A stretch of 64,000 nt of DNA from Ditylenchus dipsaci (lineage: Eukaryota; Nematoda; Chromadorea; Rhabditida; Anguinidae): contig SADC01001275.1 in NCBI GenBank assembly GCA_004194705.1, positions 2,108,001 through 2,172,000 of the forward strand, read 5' to 3'. A program made the position numbers and the translations under genes. The notes beneath the pieces are model-generated. The model did not search any database, had not been told where the DNA came from, and was given only the letters and a program-made list of their open reading frames with translations. Of this stretch, positions 46,001 through 58,300 are shown piece by piece. Position 1 is the stretch's first letter; each line of letters opens with the position of its first letter.

Positions 46001-49000
46001 TTCTGCTTAAATTTGGAAAACTTCTTGTTGTTATGATATTCTCACCTATTTTTCATGTAACGTATTTACCCTAATAGATCGACACGCCTCACATCAATTG
46101 CCCTAAAAATCTGAAAATTTTGGGGTCGATCTCGAGATTTTCGCGTGAAAGCTCAATATCCAAAAAGCAGAGTCGGTAAAGTCCTCGCAAGTTAATCCTC
46201 TTTTGCCAGTGCCTTAGGCTTCTTCTACAGTCAAACTTCCGCGAACACATATAGAGTCTGCTCGACCCCCGAAAAAATATGCCTTGGTCCCCTTTCTTGA
46301 TTTTTTTTGAAATCTTTTTTGCCGAAACTCTAAACAGTTTTTATTTCTTATTCATTATTACAAAAAAAAATTTTTTTGTAAAAACTCCCTCCATGTAACT
46401 ACAAAATACCTGTAACCACTTAGGCCTTAGGCTTAGCCCTTAGGCTCAGGGTAAGCGAGCGTATATTAGGACCATAGTGGTGCCGCCGTCCTTCGCCGTC
46501 CTAATTTTTTTCATCGCCATCCTGCATTTTCATCAAATTTTTATAAAGGAACGCTTTTTATTTTACATCACATAGTCAGTTTTTATTTTTCTACATTATT
46601 TTTGGGTGACCGTCCAGGTTTTCTTTCACTTTTTGTTCAAAAAATGAGGCCGTCCTGATTTCCCATGAAAATTTTCAAAAAAATTGGAGAAATTAGGACG
46701 GCCTCATTTTTTTGAACTAAAAGCATAATAAAACCTGGACGGTCACCCGAAAATAAGGTAGAAAAATAAAAACTGGCTATATGATGTAAATAAAAAAAAG
46801 CGTTCTGTTATAAAAAATTTGACAAAAAAATTTCTAAAAAATCAACAGTGGCATCAAGGCATATTTTTTTCGGGGTAGCGCGAACACATATAGAGCCAAA
46901 ACTTCTCCATAAGCTACATCTCTGTATAAGCTACACCTAGGTCCTTTTGGACCTTCTCTTAGAAAGGCTTGTTACCTCGACTTTTTCGAAATTTTTCTTT
47001 TGCGTCTATAAGATAGAGTAGACGATTTTGAGCAACTTTGCTAAAGGCAGTTCAGCCTTTACCAAATATTTTGTGAGATAGAACCATTTCAAAATTGGCA
47101 GTTATCGAAGAAATGAACAACTGGGTCCCTCTTTATTTTGGATTTTCCGCCATGCATGTATCACTGAACCTATGCATTTATAATATCGTTTCTATGCAGA
47201 ATTGAACGGGCTTTATTTTAGTATACAAAGCTTTTTCAAATCAATAGATGAATCCTCACACAATAAAGTAACGTCGAAAAATTTATCATTTTGGGCTAAA
47301 AAAAATAAATTTTGCAAAATTGGTTTTTTACTTTATTGTGTTTGGCTAAAGTACACAATTCCCCCGGCCCGGAAATGCCCAAAATGGTGTCCTAAGATCA
47401 TTTTAGCTACTTTCAACGTGAAAAAGCAACAAAAAATTAGTGAAAAGACACTTTTTAGCATTTTTTTGAAATTTTTTTTTGCATTTCTGCCTTGGGGACC
47501 AAGGTAACTCAACCTAAAAGGGTACGTGGACATCTCTGAAAGACCAAAAAAGACAAGATTTGAACATAGTTTGTTAACTGGGGCCTACCGCATAAATAAA
47601 CTCTGGTATGCATACTTTTTTATGCATCCAGTGTCACTTTCGAGTGATTTGCGTCTAAGGTATGTGGGTGTGCGCATCTCTAACTCTCAAGCCCCGAAGG
47701 GCGCAGGGGCTTGAGAGTTAGAGATGCGCGCACCCACATACCTTAGACATGATTCCGAGCAAGACTCTTAATCAAAAGAGAGAGTCAAAGAGACTCTTTT
47801 TGCCCAGCTCCAGTGACCAAAACAGGGTAAAAACCCCCAAATAAGGTATCTGAGTACCCTCCAGAACTGCCAAAAAGTCGATTTTTGGTCAAATTTTTTT
47901 TTTGTGGAAAGTGCTTTCCCATCGTTTTTTTCTTTTCTATACATAAAAGTGGTCAAATCGCGTAAAAACGAGGTTTAAACCAGTTTTCGGGCCAGGGGGA
48001 TTCTATACTCCGGCCTTGTGTTTTTATGAGGATTTATCCATATTGGTGTCCGTATATAAGAAAGCGCCCGTCAAAAAATCGTTAACAAATTTTAAGAATA
48101 AAGTATAAAAAAAATTGTTTGTAAATCGAGGGACTCAGAATACGCCCTGTATTTTATGAAAGGATCCACATAATTTAAAGATATTTCTGACCTACAGTCC
48201 AAAATCATTTAATTACCGTATTTCCTCCAGTAGAATGACCACTTCGATTCAAATATATTAAATATATATGGCAAGTTACTCCTCACTATGTAGCCAGTTT
48301 TTGAATTTAGGTCAAGGAGCAGGGGGTGCGCGGATGATCATTCTATTGAAGTAAATACGGTGAATAAATTTTTTTACGGTACATTAAATTTAATATAGAT
48401 GGAAGACTCATTTATTTTTTTGATGAGTGATCACGGTGTCCGCTTTGGTGACCACCGATCAACTCCTGTTGGCGAAATGGAGGTAATCACTACAAACAGG
48501 TCTTATCGTTAGTTCTATGTAAAAAACACTGCAAATAAATTAGTACAAATTAATATAGGTAAAAAAACTTTTTTGATCAGTTAAAATTTAATTAATATAA
48601 AAAAAATTTAGGATAATAACCCTGGATTATTTATTGTTCTACCTCGAAGGCTGCGGAAAAACAAAAAACTTAGAGAAATCATGCAGGAGAACGCTCAGCA
48701 GTTAGTATCTCAGCATGATGTTTACGCAACTTTTTTAACCATTGCTCGGGTGTGTTTTATTAATGGTAAAGAAACACACTTGATTCAACGGAGCAATCTT
48801 ACTTTAATTTAACAGAAATATAAAAACTAGGCTCAAACTGCTCGAAATAATGTTATGTGTCGTAAAACAAATACTGTGGGCCAGGGCTGCACCGGATATG
48901 AAAAAATATCGGATGTCAAAAGTGCCGGGTATCGGATATGCGGTGCAGCCCTGCTGTGTGCTTCAAAAATTTCCGCGGTTTTTAAAGCAGCTGGTTAAGC

Positions 49001-50845
49001 ATTGCATCTGCATTGAAAAATATTCCCAAATACATTGTTTCTTACTCGACTTCAAAAATTTTACATTCCTCCAAATTACATTCCTCCAAATTTTTGATTG
49101 GTCTTGACTTCGAAGTCGGTTTTTCAAATCCAGTGTAAAATCGAAAATTGTGAACATGCCATCGTTTTCAGCGAATCTAAAATGAGCTATATAAATATAC
49201 GGCATATCAAACAATCGCCATTAGGATATTTAGGCTCACTTTTGCAAATAATCATCTGGATTTCCGGTATATTAAGGTATACTCATGGCTTCTACCTCAA
49301 GTTTGACTCACAGGGGGGTCCGACACTTTTCGATCTATATTTTTAAGGTTTTTGCCGGTTATGTTTTGACATGTTCAATGATCTTGATTTCGAAGAAAGA
49401 GGTTGACACCAATAGTTGACACCAAACTGTCAAAACAAAACTTTCAAAAGCGTGAAAAAAATCGAAGAAAAAAAGTGTCGTACCCAGTTGTGGGTAGAAT
49501 TTGAGGTCGGAGTTATGACTGTAAAAAAACGGCTCAAACTGTTTTCACCCTGTAAAATACTACTTTTCACCAGTAAATTAATCTTTTCACCAGTAAATTT
49601 GAATTTCAAACAAAATACTTATTTCTACCAGTAAATTACTGATTTCTACCAGTAAATTTTGCGGGAATTTAAAATTTTCAGTCAGAAGACATGTTCAGCT
49701 GGTCGAAATCCCACCCCAGGGTGGCCAGAAGCCCTTACAAGTTGGTTTTTTGGGGTTGAATGACAATTTTTTTGCGAAAATTCGATTGGCGGATTAGAAT
49801 TCCAGTCCGATTGGTTTAATCGCTCAGAATTTCACCGTAGACCACTCAAAACCACCATAAACCTGAAATTCTGAGTGATTAAGCCGATCGGACTGATAGA
49901 CTTTATATTAAGATTCCCAATCATTGGTCAGCAACATACTATGTCATACTTTTCGGTCTTTGAAGACTTTGAAGACCGAAAAGTATGACACAGTATGTTG
50001 CTGACCAATGGTTGAAAAACTAAGTATAAAGTCTCCCCATGGAATTCTGATCCGCCCAATCGAATTTTCGCAAAAAGTCCCCCCCCCCCTTCAGTCAACC
50101 CACAAAACCAACTTGTAGGGGCTTCTGGCCACCCTGGGGTTGGATTTCGACCAGTTGAAAATATTTTCTGACTGAAAATTTTAAATGCACGCAAAATTTA
50201 CTGGTAGAAATCAGTAATTTACTGGTAGAAATAAGTATTTTGTTTGAAATTCAAATTTACTGGTGAAAAGAATTAATTTACCGGTGAAAAGTGGTATTTA
50301 CTGGGTACAACTAGGTGTAGCCTAAAAAAACAAAAAGCTTTTAGTCTAGTCACAAATGGAAGGAAAGCAGTTGGGATAACAAATGGGACGCCAGTGAGTA
50401 TCCGGAAGCTTTGCATGGATCCAGTCTATTCCACACACTTACAAAACAGCCTCGAGATTGCCCCACTCTAAGCATACCTTTTGCTTATTGTCAGTGCGAC
50501 AAAGATTATGTTGAAATCAAAGCATCTCGAGAAAACAATGAACTGCTCAGTCAATTGGCTGTAGCAGCAGTGGATAAAATAAATCAAGATATTAAAACAG
50601 CCGAATACAATGAAAAATGTGTTACTCTGACTCTAGATGATACCAAAGACAAGCTTTTAAAACTGGAGAAGTTGGAGATGGAACATTACGGAACTAGACA
50701 AGAAGAGAAAGATGGATTAGTAAAAGCAAGCTTTGTTATAACTTTTCAAACAAAACCTGGTGGAGGCCAATTCTCCGGGTTTGTAAGAGCAGATTATGAA
50801 GAAGAAATAATAACGATACGAGAAAAAGAGAAACTGATAAAATAA
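40009..50845 (+). CDS. DUF229 family (sulfatase-like) protein, nine exons, N-terminus missing
   Basis: DUF229 proteins are secreted or type II membrane members of the alkaline phosphatase/sulfatase-like superfamily; substrate unknown. Exons: 40009-40216, 44451-44603, 44648-44918, 44965-45202, 45653-45794, 45839-45925, 48399-48482, 48612-48749, 50345-50845 (stop). Every junction is in phase; two introns are 44 and 46 nt. Motifs: early Cys-rich region (KCVPSF, KCKYR); HMIVLDSVSRSRFLRSLP holding the probable active-site Ser; GYKTMIAEDW; PTDHYMRPF; FIFLMSDHGVRFGDHRSTP, the metal-binding DHG; PFAYCQCDKDY near the end. About 605 residues, close to family length without the anchor. One single-base frameshift in exon 3 (about 44866-44876, between TYHH and NKVGLNSMPN). 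Introns hold several transposons. Confidence 0.88.
40626..42662. mobile_element. TTAA-flanked palindrome, piggyBac-like, in DUF229 intron
   Basis: CACTCCAAGCCTCATGCGTG at the left matches the complement at the right (ending GAGTG), and both sides are flanked by TTAA (40622-40625 and 42663-42666), the piggyBac target. The arms are long (about 0.7 and 1.0 kb) and nearly identical over hundreds of bases; the right arm has an extra segment of about 310 bp (42060-42390). The mirror-image frames on both strands are arm sequence. No DDD transposase is recognisable. Confidence 0.75.
42667..44450. other. Remainder of the first large DUF229 intron
   Basis: 43255-43400 is a diverged fragment of the 6821-8404 element family (GGTCTCATCAAATCCGATTA words). 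43856-43980 after a TTTTAG acceptor has an open, coding-like frame (GNCDYEYPTKFLDWSNGSEA) that does not fit the phase of the flanking DUF229 exons. It could be an alternative exon or a frame affected by an indel. Confidence 0.35.
46266..46877. mobile_element. Palindrome in DUF229 intron, inside a split MITE
   Basis: CCCCGAAAAAATATGCCTTG at the left is mirrored by CAAGGCATATTTTTTTCGGG at the right, with a long inner palindrome around 46690 (GAGGCCGTCCT/AGGACGGCCTC). CGCGAACACATATAGAG occurs immediately outside both ends (46241 and 46876), and a pogo-type end (CAGTCAAACTTCC) precedes the left one, so the palindrome may have inserted in a MITE. Confidence 0.65.
47460..47920. mobile_element. TCTAAGG/CCTTGGG-family element in intron
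   Basis: GCCTTGGGGACCAAGGTAAC at the left, a near-perfect hairpin at 47653-47752 (TCTAAGGTATGTGGGTGTGC with its complement around GCCCCGAAGGGCGCAGGGGC), and CAAAAAGTCGATTTTTGGTC at the right. Same family as 25369-25974. Confidence 0.65.
48216..48360. mobile_element. CCGTA-family short MITE
   Basis: CCGTATTTCCTCCAGTAGAA is mirrored by TTCTATTGAAGTAAATACGG. It sits 38 bp before DUF229 exon 7, so its right end is close to the splice acceptor region. Confidence 0.65.
49546..50310. mobile_element. Palindrome with CACCAGTAAATT arms (shared core family)
   Basis: The arms open with about five copies of a CTTTTCACCAGTAAATTAAT-like unit, then the GCGGGAATTTAAAATTTTC core shared with 14231-15023 and 57272-57857. 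The centre holds a separate hairpin (49904-50035) around CATACTTTTCGGTCTTTG. The TSD could not be fixed. Lies in the last DUF229 intron. Confidence 0.7.
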
Positions 50846-51117
50846 AAAGAGTGAAGTTTATTCAATTTATCTCAGACCAATTTGAACGTTTAAACTCACA
50901 TGGTGACCAATCTGAGTGTGCACAAAATGAGCCTCTAATAAGACCTTACTGTTATTGCAAAGATTATCAGCCTGTAAAAAAGTCTTGATTGAAATAATTT
51001 TATAAAAACTTTTTGTTACAAATAAAATTATATTTTAATATGCTTCTAAGTAGTACACCTCATACCAGATCTTTTTATGGTCATCGTTTCGTGTTTAAAA
51101 GAGTATGCCCACGCTAA

Positions 51118-51312
51118 TAAGAGGTGGTGCCCGAGAATTCATAATTTTTTCCTAATTACCGAACTTCTGTACGGATTTTTTAACTTGGTTTCTAACAAAA
51201 CAAGACCTAGAATTAATTTTAGGCCTGTTTTGTTAGAAACCAAGTTAAAAAAACCGTACAGAAGTTCAATGATTGGGAAAAAAGTTTGAATTCCCGGGCG
51301 CCACCTCTTATT
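51118..51312. mobile_element. CCGCCAATTC-family palindrome
   Basis: CCACGCTAATAAGAGGTGGT at the left is mirrored by GCCACCTCTTATTAGCGTGG at the right, with GAACTTCTGTACGGATTTTT arms around about 51215. Confidence 0.75.
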
Positions 51313-51391
51313 AGCGTGGGCATGCCCCTTTAATAAGCAAAAAACCGATCGTAACTACTGTTCTTTCACTTTAATTACAACTACAGCAAAA

Positions 51392-52067
51392 ATGCACAAT
51401 TTTTGTCAATGGCTTCTGCAGACCTGTGAAAAATACCAAAAACTTGAGGTTTCAGCTAGCGCTGACGACCAGGACAGAATAAGTCTGGAATCCCTTTTGA
51501 GATTCAGGTCCCAAATCCGTTCCGAAATCCTTCTGATTTATGAAAAAATCTGGGGACCCACTAACACATAAAGAACTAACATTTTTATTTCCCAATACTC
51601 GGTTTCGGTAATTCATAATTTGTCCACTGAGCTTTGTAGGTTGTGCGTGGTTTATGCACAACTGGGATTGTAGCTGGATTTGTATCAGTTCCAGACCAAC
51701 TAATCAAAATCTTCTTCATGAGAAAATGGGGACACAAACTCCAAGCTAGACATAATTTTTTTGTTTGTTCTTCAATCTTCCACCCATCCAGACCAATCAT
51801 CACCTGGATTGTTCCTCCTACACACACGCCAACCATAAAAGGTTGGCATTAAATTGATATAACAATCCACCTTCTCATTTTAAACCAAAAAAACGAGAAG
51901 ATTCCCTGCCATGGCAACAGGTAGAAGTTGAAAAGTGGCAGTGCTCTTCTTCTTATCCGATGGTTGCTCTTTGTGCTGGGGAGGCCTGGCCTTGCGGCTG
52001 GTGGCTTAATTGGAACACATGGTATGAAAACCGCAAATTAGGAGGAGGAGGAGACATGAGAGAGTAA
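51392..52067. other. Coding-like frames between two genes, unassigned
   Basis: Three frames look coding but cannot be placed. Plus 51392-51571 is a complete ATG-to-TAA frame of 59 codons (MHNFCQWLLQTCEKYQKLEV onward). Minus 51836-51585 is 83 codons (MVGVCVGGTIQVMIGLDGWK onward). Plus about 51895-52066 (VEKWQCSSSYPMVALCAGEA, then WENRKLGGGGDMR-like YENRKLGGGGDMR) ends at a GTAAAC donor. They may be exons of one or two small genes. Confidence 0.35.
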
Positions 52068-52333
52068 ACAACAAGCTGCTTCTTATTAACTTCATTACTA
52101 TCACTTATTATTGGCTGACTGGCTCAACTAAATTCACCTATTAATTCAACTAATAGCAGAGCCGGGCAAGTAGCTGTATTATATCTTCCTGTTTGCTTCA
52201 AACACTCGAATTTCGTCTAGTCACTTTTTGTAGTTGTTGAGAAGTGCAGTCAGGCGAGCTTTTGTAGTAGTTGCTGCTGTTTGATTGTTTGGTTTGCTTA
52301 TTATACCCATTTCCTCCCTGCATACATATCTTC

Positions 52334-55300
52334 ATGAACATGGTTTTACCCCAAAGAAGTTTGGTCCAACTGGACAGGTTCAACTCTTCTTCTACTAATG
52401 TTTCTTTGGTGAGTAATTTATGGAAGGTTCTGTATGGATTTGAAACTTAAGTTTTTTTGGATTCGGGTAGAGAGTGGTTAACTGCAAGTGAAGAGACCAT
52501 AAAATTACTTTTGATTTCATGTTTTCTATTTGTAAATTGTCTAATTATGAAAATACTTTGTTGTTTTTGTGGAGACTGTCATAGTCCTGCCCGTGGTTTT
52601 ACTTTTTAAAATTTTTCAAAAATTTGAAACATTTCAAAATCATATTTTCCATTTGATGTAAAAATTTGAAAATCATGATAAATATACTAGTTGACCAAGA
52701 CATTTTTCATAAAACAACTATTCTGGACACGTATTATTTCTCAAAAAGCGTGGTTCTTGATCTTTTGAAACGTGACTTACCAAAATACTGAGACTTAGAG
52801 TGAAACTAAAGGGGGTGTTTATAGCGTTAACACGCATTTGAGCCCTTTGGATTTGAGCCCCCGCATTTGAGCCCCATAGCAAAAGCCGACATTTGAATCA
52901 CCGTCGAATACTTGCTCTGTAGCTCATTTAATCTTACCCAGCAGCTCATTTATTGTTGTACGCGCTCACTGGTACGAGTTTACCAATTTACTCGTTCATC
53001 CATTTTGGCAGTTGCCAGATAAACGATGCACTTGTTTTACACTCCCTGCTATGTGCTTGTTTAGACAATCGATGGCTTTACACGTGGATCGGAGATGGCT
53101 TGCAAACGTTCTGGCTCGAGTGGAAGATAATCCTAATCAGCCGGCGATTGAGGTAACTGCTTCTTGCTCTGCTCGTTTTTTGTTGGAATAGTTTTATTGT
53201 TCAGGGTCAACTGTCGCTAACAAACAGAGAGAAGCAGTGTCTAATCGTTAACGGCTTCGAGTACAAGCACGGGAAGGTGGTCGATTCAGGGGCCACCCAG
53301 AACTGGCGCTGCGTGAAGAACACCTGCAACGGAACGGCGAAAACAAGCTTCGGGTCGATGGAAGGTCGACGGTCGGTTCCGCAGGTTGCACATGTGTTTG
53401 AGCCAGTTCATCATCCGCTTGAAGGCCGAGGAAGAGAAGACACCAGTCTCGCCGCCCGGAAATCGAGAAGCGTGAAGCGAATCTGAGGCCTTGGCGCGTC
53501 ATATTAACCGAGGGGAGGATGGAGTTCTTGCAAGCTGTACAGCATCAGCTGGCAAAGTTCCCGTTTGTGCGCCAAGTTGAAGGAGAAGAAACTAAAGAGA
53601 ATGAAAATGACACTAGTTCAATTTGTTGTTTGTTCTAGTGTTTCATTTAAATTGTTGAATGTTATCCATAAATTGCTTCCATATGTGCCACTAGATTTGT
53701 TCTGTCGTTCTGTTAAAAATCAGATCTTGAAAAAAGCGTGAAACTCTAGGACTTTTAATTACCTCGATCAGAGCCTGAGGGGCGAGTGACTTATAAGCCC
53801 ACCCAAAAAAATTAAATGGGGCTCAAATGCGGGGGCTCAAATCCAAAGGGCTCAAATACGTAGAAACCCCAATAAGAGCCTGGAGCACTTTTACAAATTT
53901 GTCTTACGTTTTTCTTCATGCATGAGTATAACCCGTGCAGCAATAATGAAGAGTATTCCTTATTTAGGACAACATCAACTTCTGCAGCACACCCAGTGGC
54001 ACTACTTCGGCTTGTTCCTCCCCATCCACCTCGTCTATGTCAACTCCTAGCACTGTAAAGAGAAGACTTGGATCTTTTTCTACTAATGGGTATGTTTTGA
54101 GAAACTAAGCTACAAATGTGTAAACTTGTAAAAAAGAAAAAAGTGTTTAAAATTCTTTAAAGGGGCATTCTCACCTGTTGAAATTTGTTCTCGCCAATTC
54201 AAAAAATTTTCCGAATCATTGGACTTCTGTACGGATTTTTTAACTTTGTTTCTAACAAAACTATGCCTAGAATTTAATTTTAGGTAAAGTTTTATTAGAA
54301 ACCAACCGACTCTCTCTAATAACCGACCCCTAGAGGTAGGTTGAAAAATAAACCGACCGTTCGATATATTAGAGAAAATACGGTATACAGCGTGGCGCAT
54401 CATAAACTCCCCATCGAATTTTGAATTCGAGGTGTTTCGATGAGATCTTTTTTCTCTGAAAGCTGGATAAATAAGAAAGCAAATGACACCAAACTTGTTG
54501 ACAAATCTTTACTTGGACAGGCTCAATATCAAGAGGCAAAAAAGAATGATTTCGCTTATATTTCTCATTTTCATCACTTTAACTACAGTCGACTCTCTCT
54601 ATAACGTACACTCTATATAACGTACCCTTCTATATAACGTACCCTTGGCCAGTATTTAGTTGGCCTGAATGAAATAAGAACAAACCGACTCTCTATATAA
54701 CGTACACTCTATATAACGTACCCTTCTATATAACGTACCCCTTGGTAAGTCCCGACCAATAAAATGGCTCTCCATATAACGTAAAAATTTCAAATTTTTT
54801 ATTTTTGTCCCACTACGAAAGTATTTTCTTTTCATTGCTGTGTTTTGTTCGTGTATCCGAAATTGTTTATTTTATCTTTTTGTTGATTTTTAGAAGTTCT
54901 ATTTATTTTTTGCTTAGGCTAATCATGGAAACTCCAAGCAAGAAGCGCCGCGTTATCACTGTGGAAGAAACGAAGAAAATCATCGTGGCTTCAGAATCGG
55001 GCAAGTCTTTGAGCCAGCTCGTCACACAATTCAAGCTGGGAAAATCAACGGTGCAAACAATTCTTGCAAACAAGGCAGCCATCCTCAGTGCAATCGATGA
55101 AGGCGGAGAAGCAAAGCGAGCCAAACTGAGAGCAGTCAAGCATAAGGATCTCGAAGAGGCCGTCCTACGCTGGATCAAAACTATCAGAAGTCAGAATGGA
55201 CAGTGACGGGTCCTTTGGTGATGGTAAGATTTATTATTTGTATTTACATTAACAGTTTCTTGTTTGTTTTAGGAAAAGGCATTGCAACTGGCGGAGCTTC

Positions 55301-58300
55301 TCGGCATCGAAGGGTTTAAGGCAAGTGAAGGTTGGCTCACAAAGTTCAAGCACAGACATTTGATCACATTCTGCACCAATCAGGGAGAGGCAGGTGAAAT
55401 CGACATGGCAGCTTTGGGCAATTGGCAACAAGAAATCCTTCGAGAAGCAATCTCCAAGTTCTCACCCGATGATGTTTTCAACGCCGATAAAACGGGACTC
55501 TTCTGGCAGCTTCTTCCAAACAAGACTCTGCCCTTCAAGGGTTGGTTCATTTTTATTTGGTTGATTCTTGATTCTAATCTTTTTTTACAGGTGAGCGCTG
55601 CACATCCGGCAAGAAGTCCAAGGAGAGAATCACTGTGCTGGTCGGATCCAACATGTCTGGGACTGAGAAGCTGCCGCTGCTGGTGATCGGGAAATCGCCA
55701 AGCCGAGATGCTTCAAAACAACGAGCCTCCAGTGCAGTACAAAGCGAACAAGAAGGCTTGGATGACCGGTAAATTATTTTTTTTATTGTACGAATTGCTT
55801 TTAATTGTTTAAATTTGTTTTAGCGGACATCTTCGAATCATGGCTGAAGGAATGGGACCGAAAGCTAAAGCGCCGAAATCGGAAAGTCTTGCTCTTCCTC
55901 GACAACTTCAGCGGCCACACAAAGATCAAGCTCGAGAATATCACATTGAAATTCTTTCCTCCGAACACCACAGCAGAGTCTCAGGTTTGCCTTCAATATT
56001 TGTTGATGGGCTTTTTCCAAAACATTATTATCTTTCAGCCCTGCGACCAAGGAATTATTGAGAACATGAAAGTCCACTACAGGCGCTTCCTTCTGCGTGA
56101 AAGAATCTCAGCCATCGACGATGAGCGCCAATACAAGATCAATCTCCTCCAATCTCTCCAATTCTCCGCCGATCCTGGGATGCCGTCAAGCCAGAGACAT
56201 TGAGCCGCTGTTTCCGAAAGCCCGGGTTGTGATCACTGAAGAGGTTGGATTTCTTGTTGATTGTTGATAATTGATAATTGTTTTATTTCAGGCCGAAGAA
56301 GACGATGAAGACGATGGCGAGAACATCTTGGCCGATATGGACCGTCTCTGGGCTGAACTCCAAGCAAACAATGAAGTGGAAGGCAACCTCGCAGAATACT
56401 TGGCTGTGGATGAACTTCTCGAAACTGGTGGTGCGCTCACATTGGCCGAAATAGCTGAGGATGTCGCAAGCAAGGAAGTTCAAGCAGCCGAAGTGGATAG
56501 CGACTCCGAAGTGGTGGAAATTGATGAAGAAGAGCCGCCAGTCACTGCCGGGAGCTGAGTCAAGCAAAGAGAATCCTCCAGCGCTATGCCGACACCATCA
56601 CCAATCCAGCCACTCTCAAACTGTTTGATCAAATGGACGACGCTCTGGCCGAAGAACGCTTCAAGAACATGAAACAGAAAAGGATTCAAGATTATTTTTT
56701 CTTTGTTTGAAATCGTTTATGTTAACCTTGTTTGATGTTATTTGAATAAAACTCTCTAGATATGTCCATATAACATGTTAACATTCTATATAACGTTCGG
56801 CTGCCGGTTTTAAGGTAAAGTGACCCTCCATATAACGTACTCTCTATATAACGTACGCTTCTATATAACGTACCCCTAGGGTCGGTCCCGAGGGGGTACG
56901 TTATATAGAGAGTCGACTGTAGTCAAAAGTTAAATTGAGGATCTAGCGCAACAACAATGTTTTGTATAAAGTTTTAGCTGAGTTCAAGAGCTACATAACC
57001 TCTCATGCAGAATAATTTTTGAAGATTCGAGTGTTGAGATGTAACCTTTTGAAAAAAAACAATTTCTTTAAAAATGACTAAAATCCAAGTTTTTGCAATT
57101 TTTGGATGATAAGCGAAATCATTGATATTTTAGTCTGTTGATGTTGAGTGTGTCGCTATTTATACCAAGTTTGGTGTCCTTCGATTTTCCATTTATTTAG
57201 CTTTTAAATGGGGGGGGGTATATTACAGTTGCGCCAAAATTTTGTTTTTCAAAAAACCGGTGTTCCATTACGGGCATAACAGAATTTTGCAGCTAATTCT
57301 CGTAATTTTGCAGCTAATTTCGTTTGCAGCTAATTCTCGGAATTTTGCAGCTAATTCTCGTAATCTTGCAGCAAATATTAGTAAATTTTGCGGGAATTCG
57401 AATTTCCTAGTCAAAAAATGACTTGGATCTCTCAGAATCCCAGCCGGAGTGGTCAGAAGCCCCCGAAAGTTGGTTTTGCGGGGGTTTACTAAAGGGGGGG
57501 GGTAAACTTTTTGCGAAAACTCGATTGGGCGGATCAGATTTCCGGTCCGATCTGCTTAATCGCTCAGAATTCCGCCCTGAACCACTGGAGTTCTGAGCGA
57601 TTAAGCGATCGGACCGGAAATCTGATCCGCTCAATCGAATTTTCGCAAAAAGTTCACCCCCCCCCTTTAGTAAACCCCCAAAAAAACCAACTTTCAGGGG
57701 CTTTTGGCCACTCCAGGGTGGGTTTCTGAGCAATCCAAGTCATTTTATGAAACATTTGCTGCAAAATTACGAGAATTTGCTGCAAAATTACGAGATTTGC
57801 TGCAAACAAAATTAGCTGCAAAATTACGAGAATTAGCTGCGAAATTCTGTTTCACCCGTTCCATTACATTTCAAATTTAGCGCTATCTTCTCAGCAGCCA
57901 CAAATCAATCGCGGCACTTGCTAAAGCGTTCACAGACAGGTCCATCGCAACTATTTGCCTCCTTATCCCTAATTGGTCCTCGAGGCTTGCCTCAGTTCAA
58001 TAGCTCAAGCTCTAACACTAGTATTAGCAGCAAGACAAGCAGAGCCACCATGCGATCCATGTCCAATGAAGAAGACAGATTAATACGCAACTGCAACTCC
58101 AAAGCCCGCTTTTCACTGCCTCAACCTACTCAGTGCTTGCAATCAAATCTCGTGGACATTGCCCATTTGCTGAGAGCAGGAATAGTCAGGTAGACAACGA
58201 GAAATATTTTTTTTGCCTAATTATATATGGTATTTTCGATGAGTGTACAAGCTCTCCGACCAGGATCAAACGGGGGCTTTTGTCAAATATAAATCAAGAT

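Noticed and set aside
49416..50194. Possible exons between DUF229 exons 8 and 9
   Set aside because: All of it is the arms and centre of the shared-core palindrome; exon 8 joins exon 9 in phase without it.
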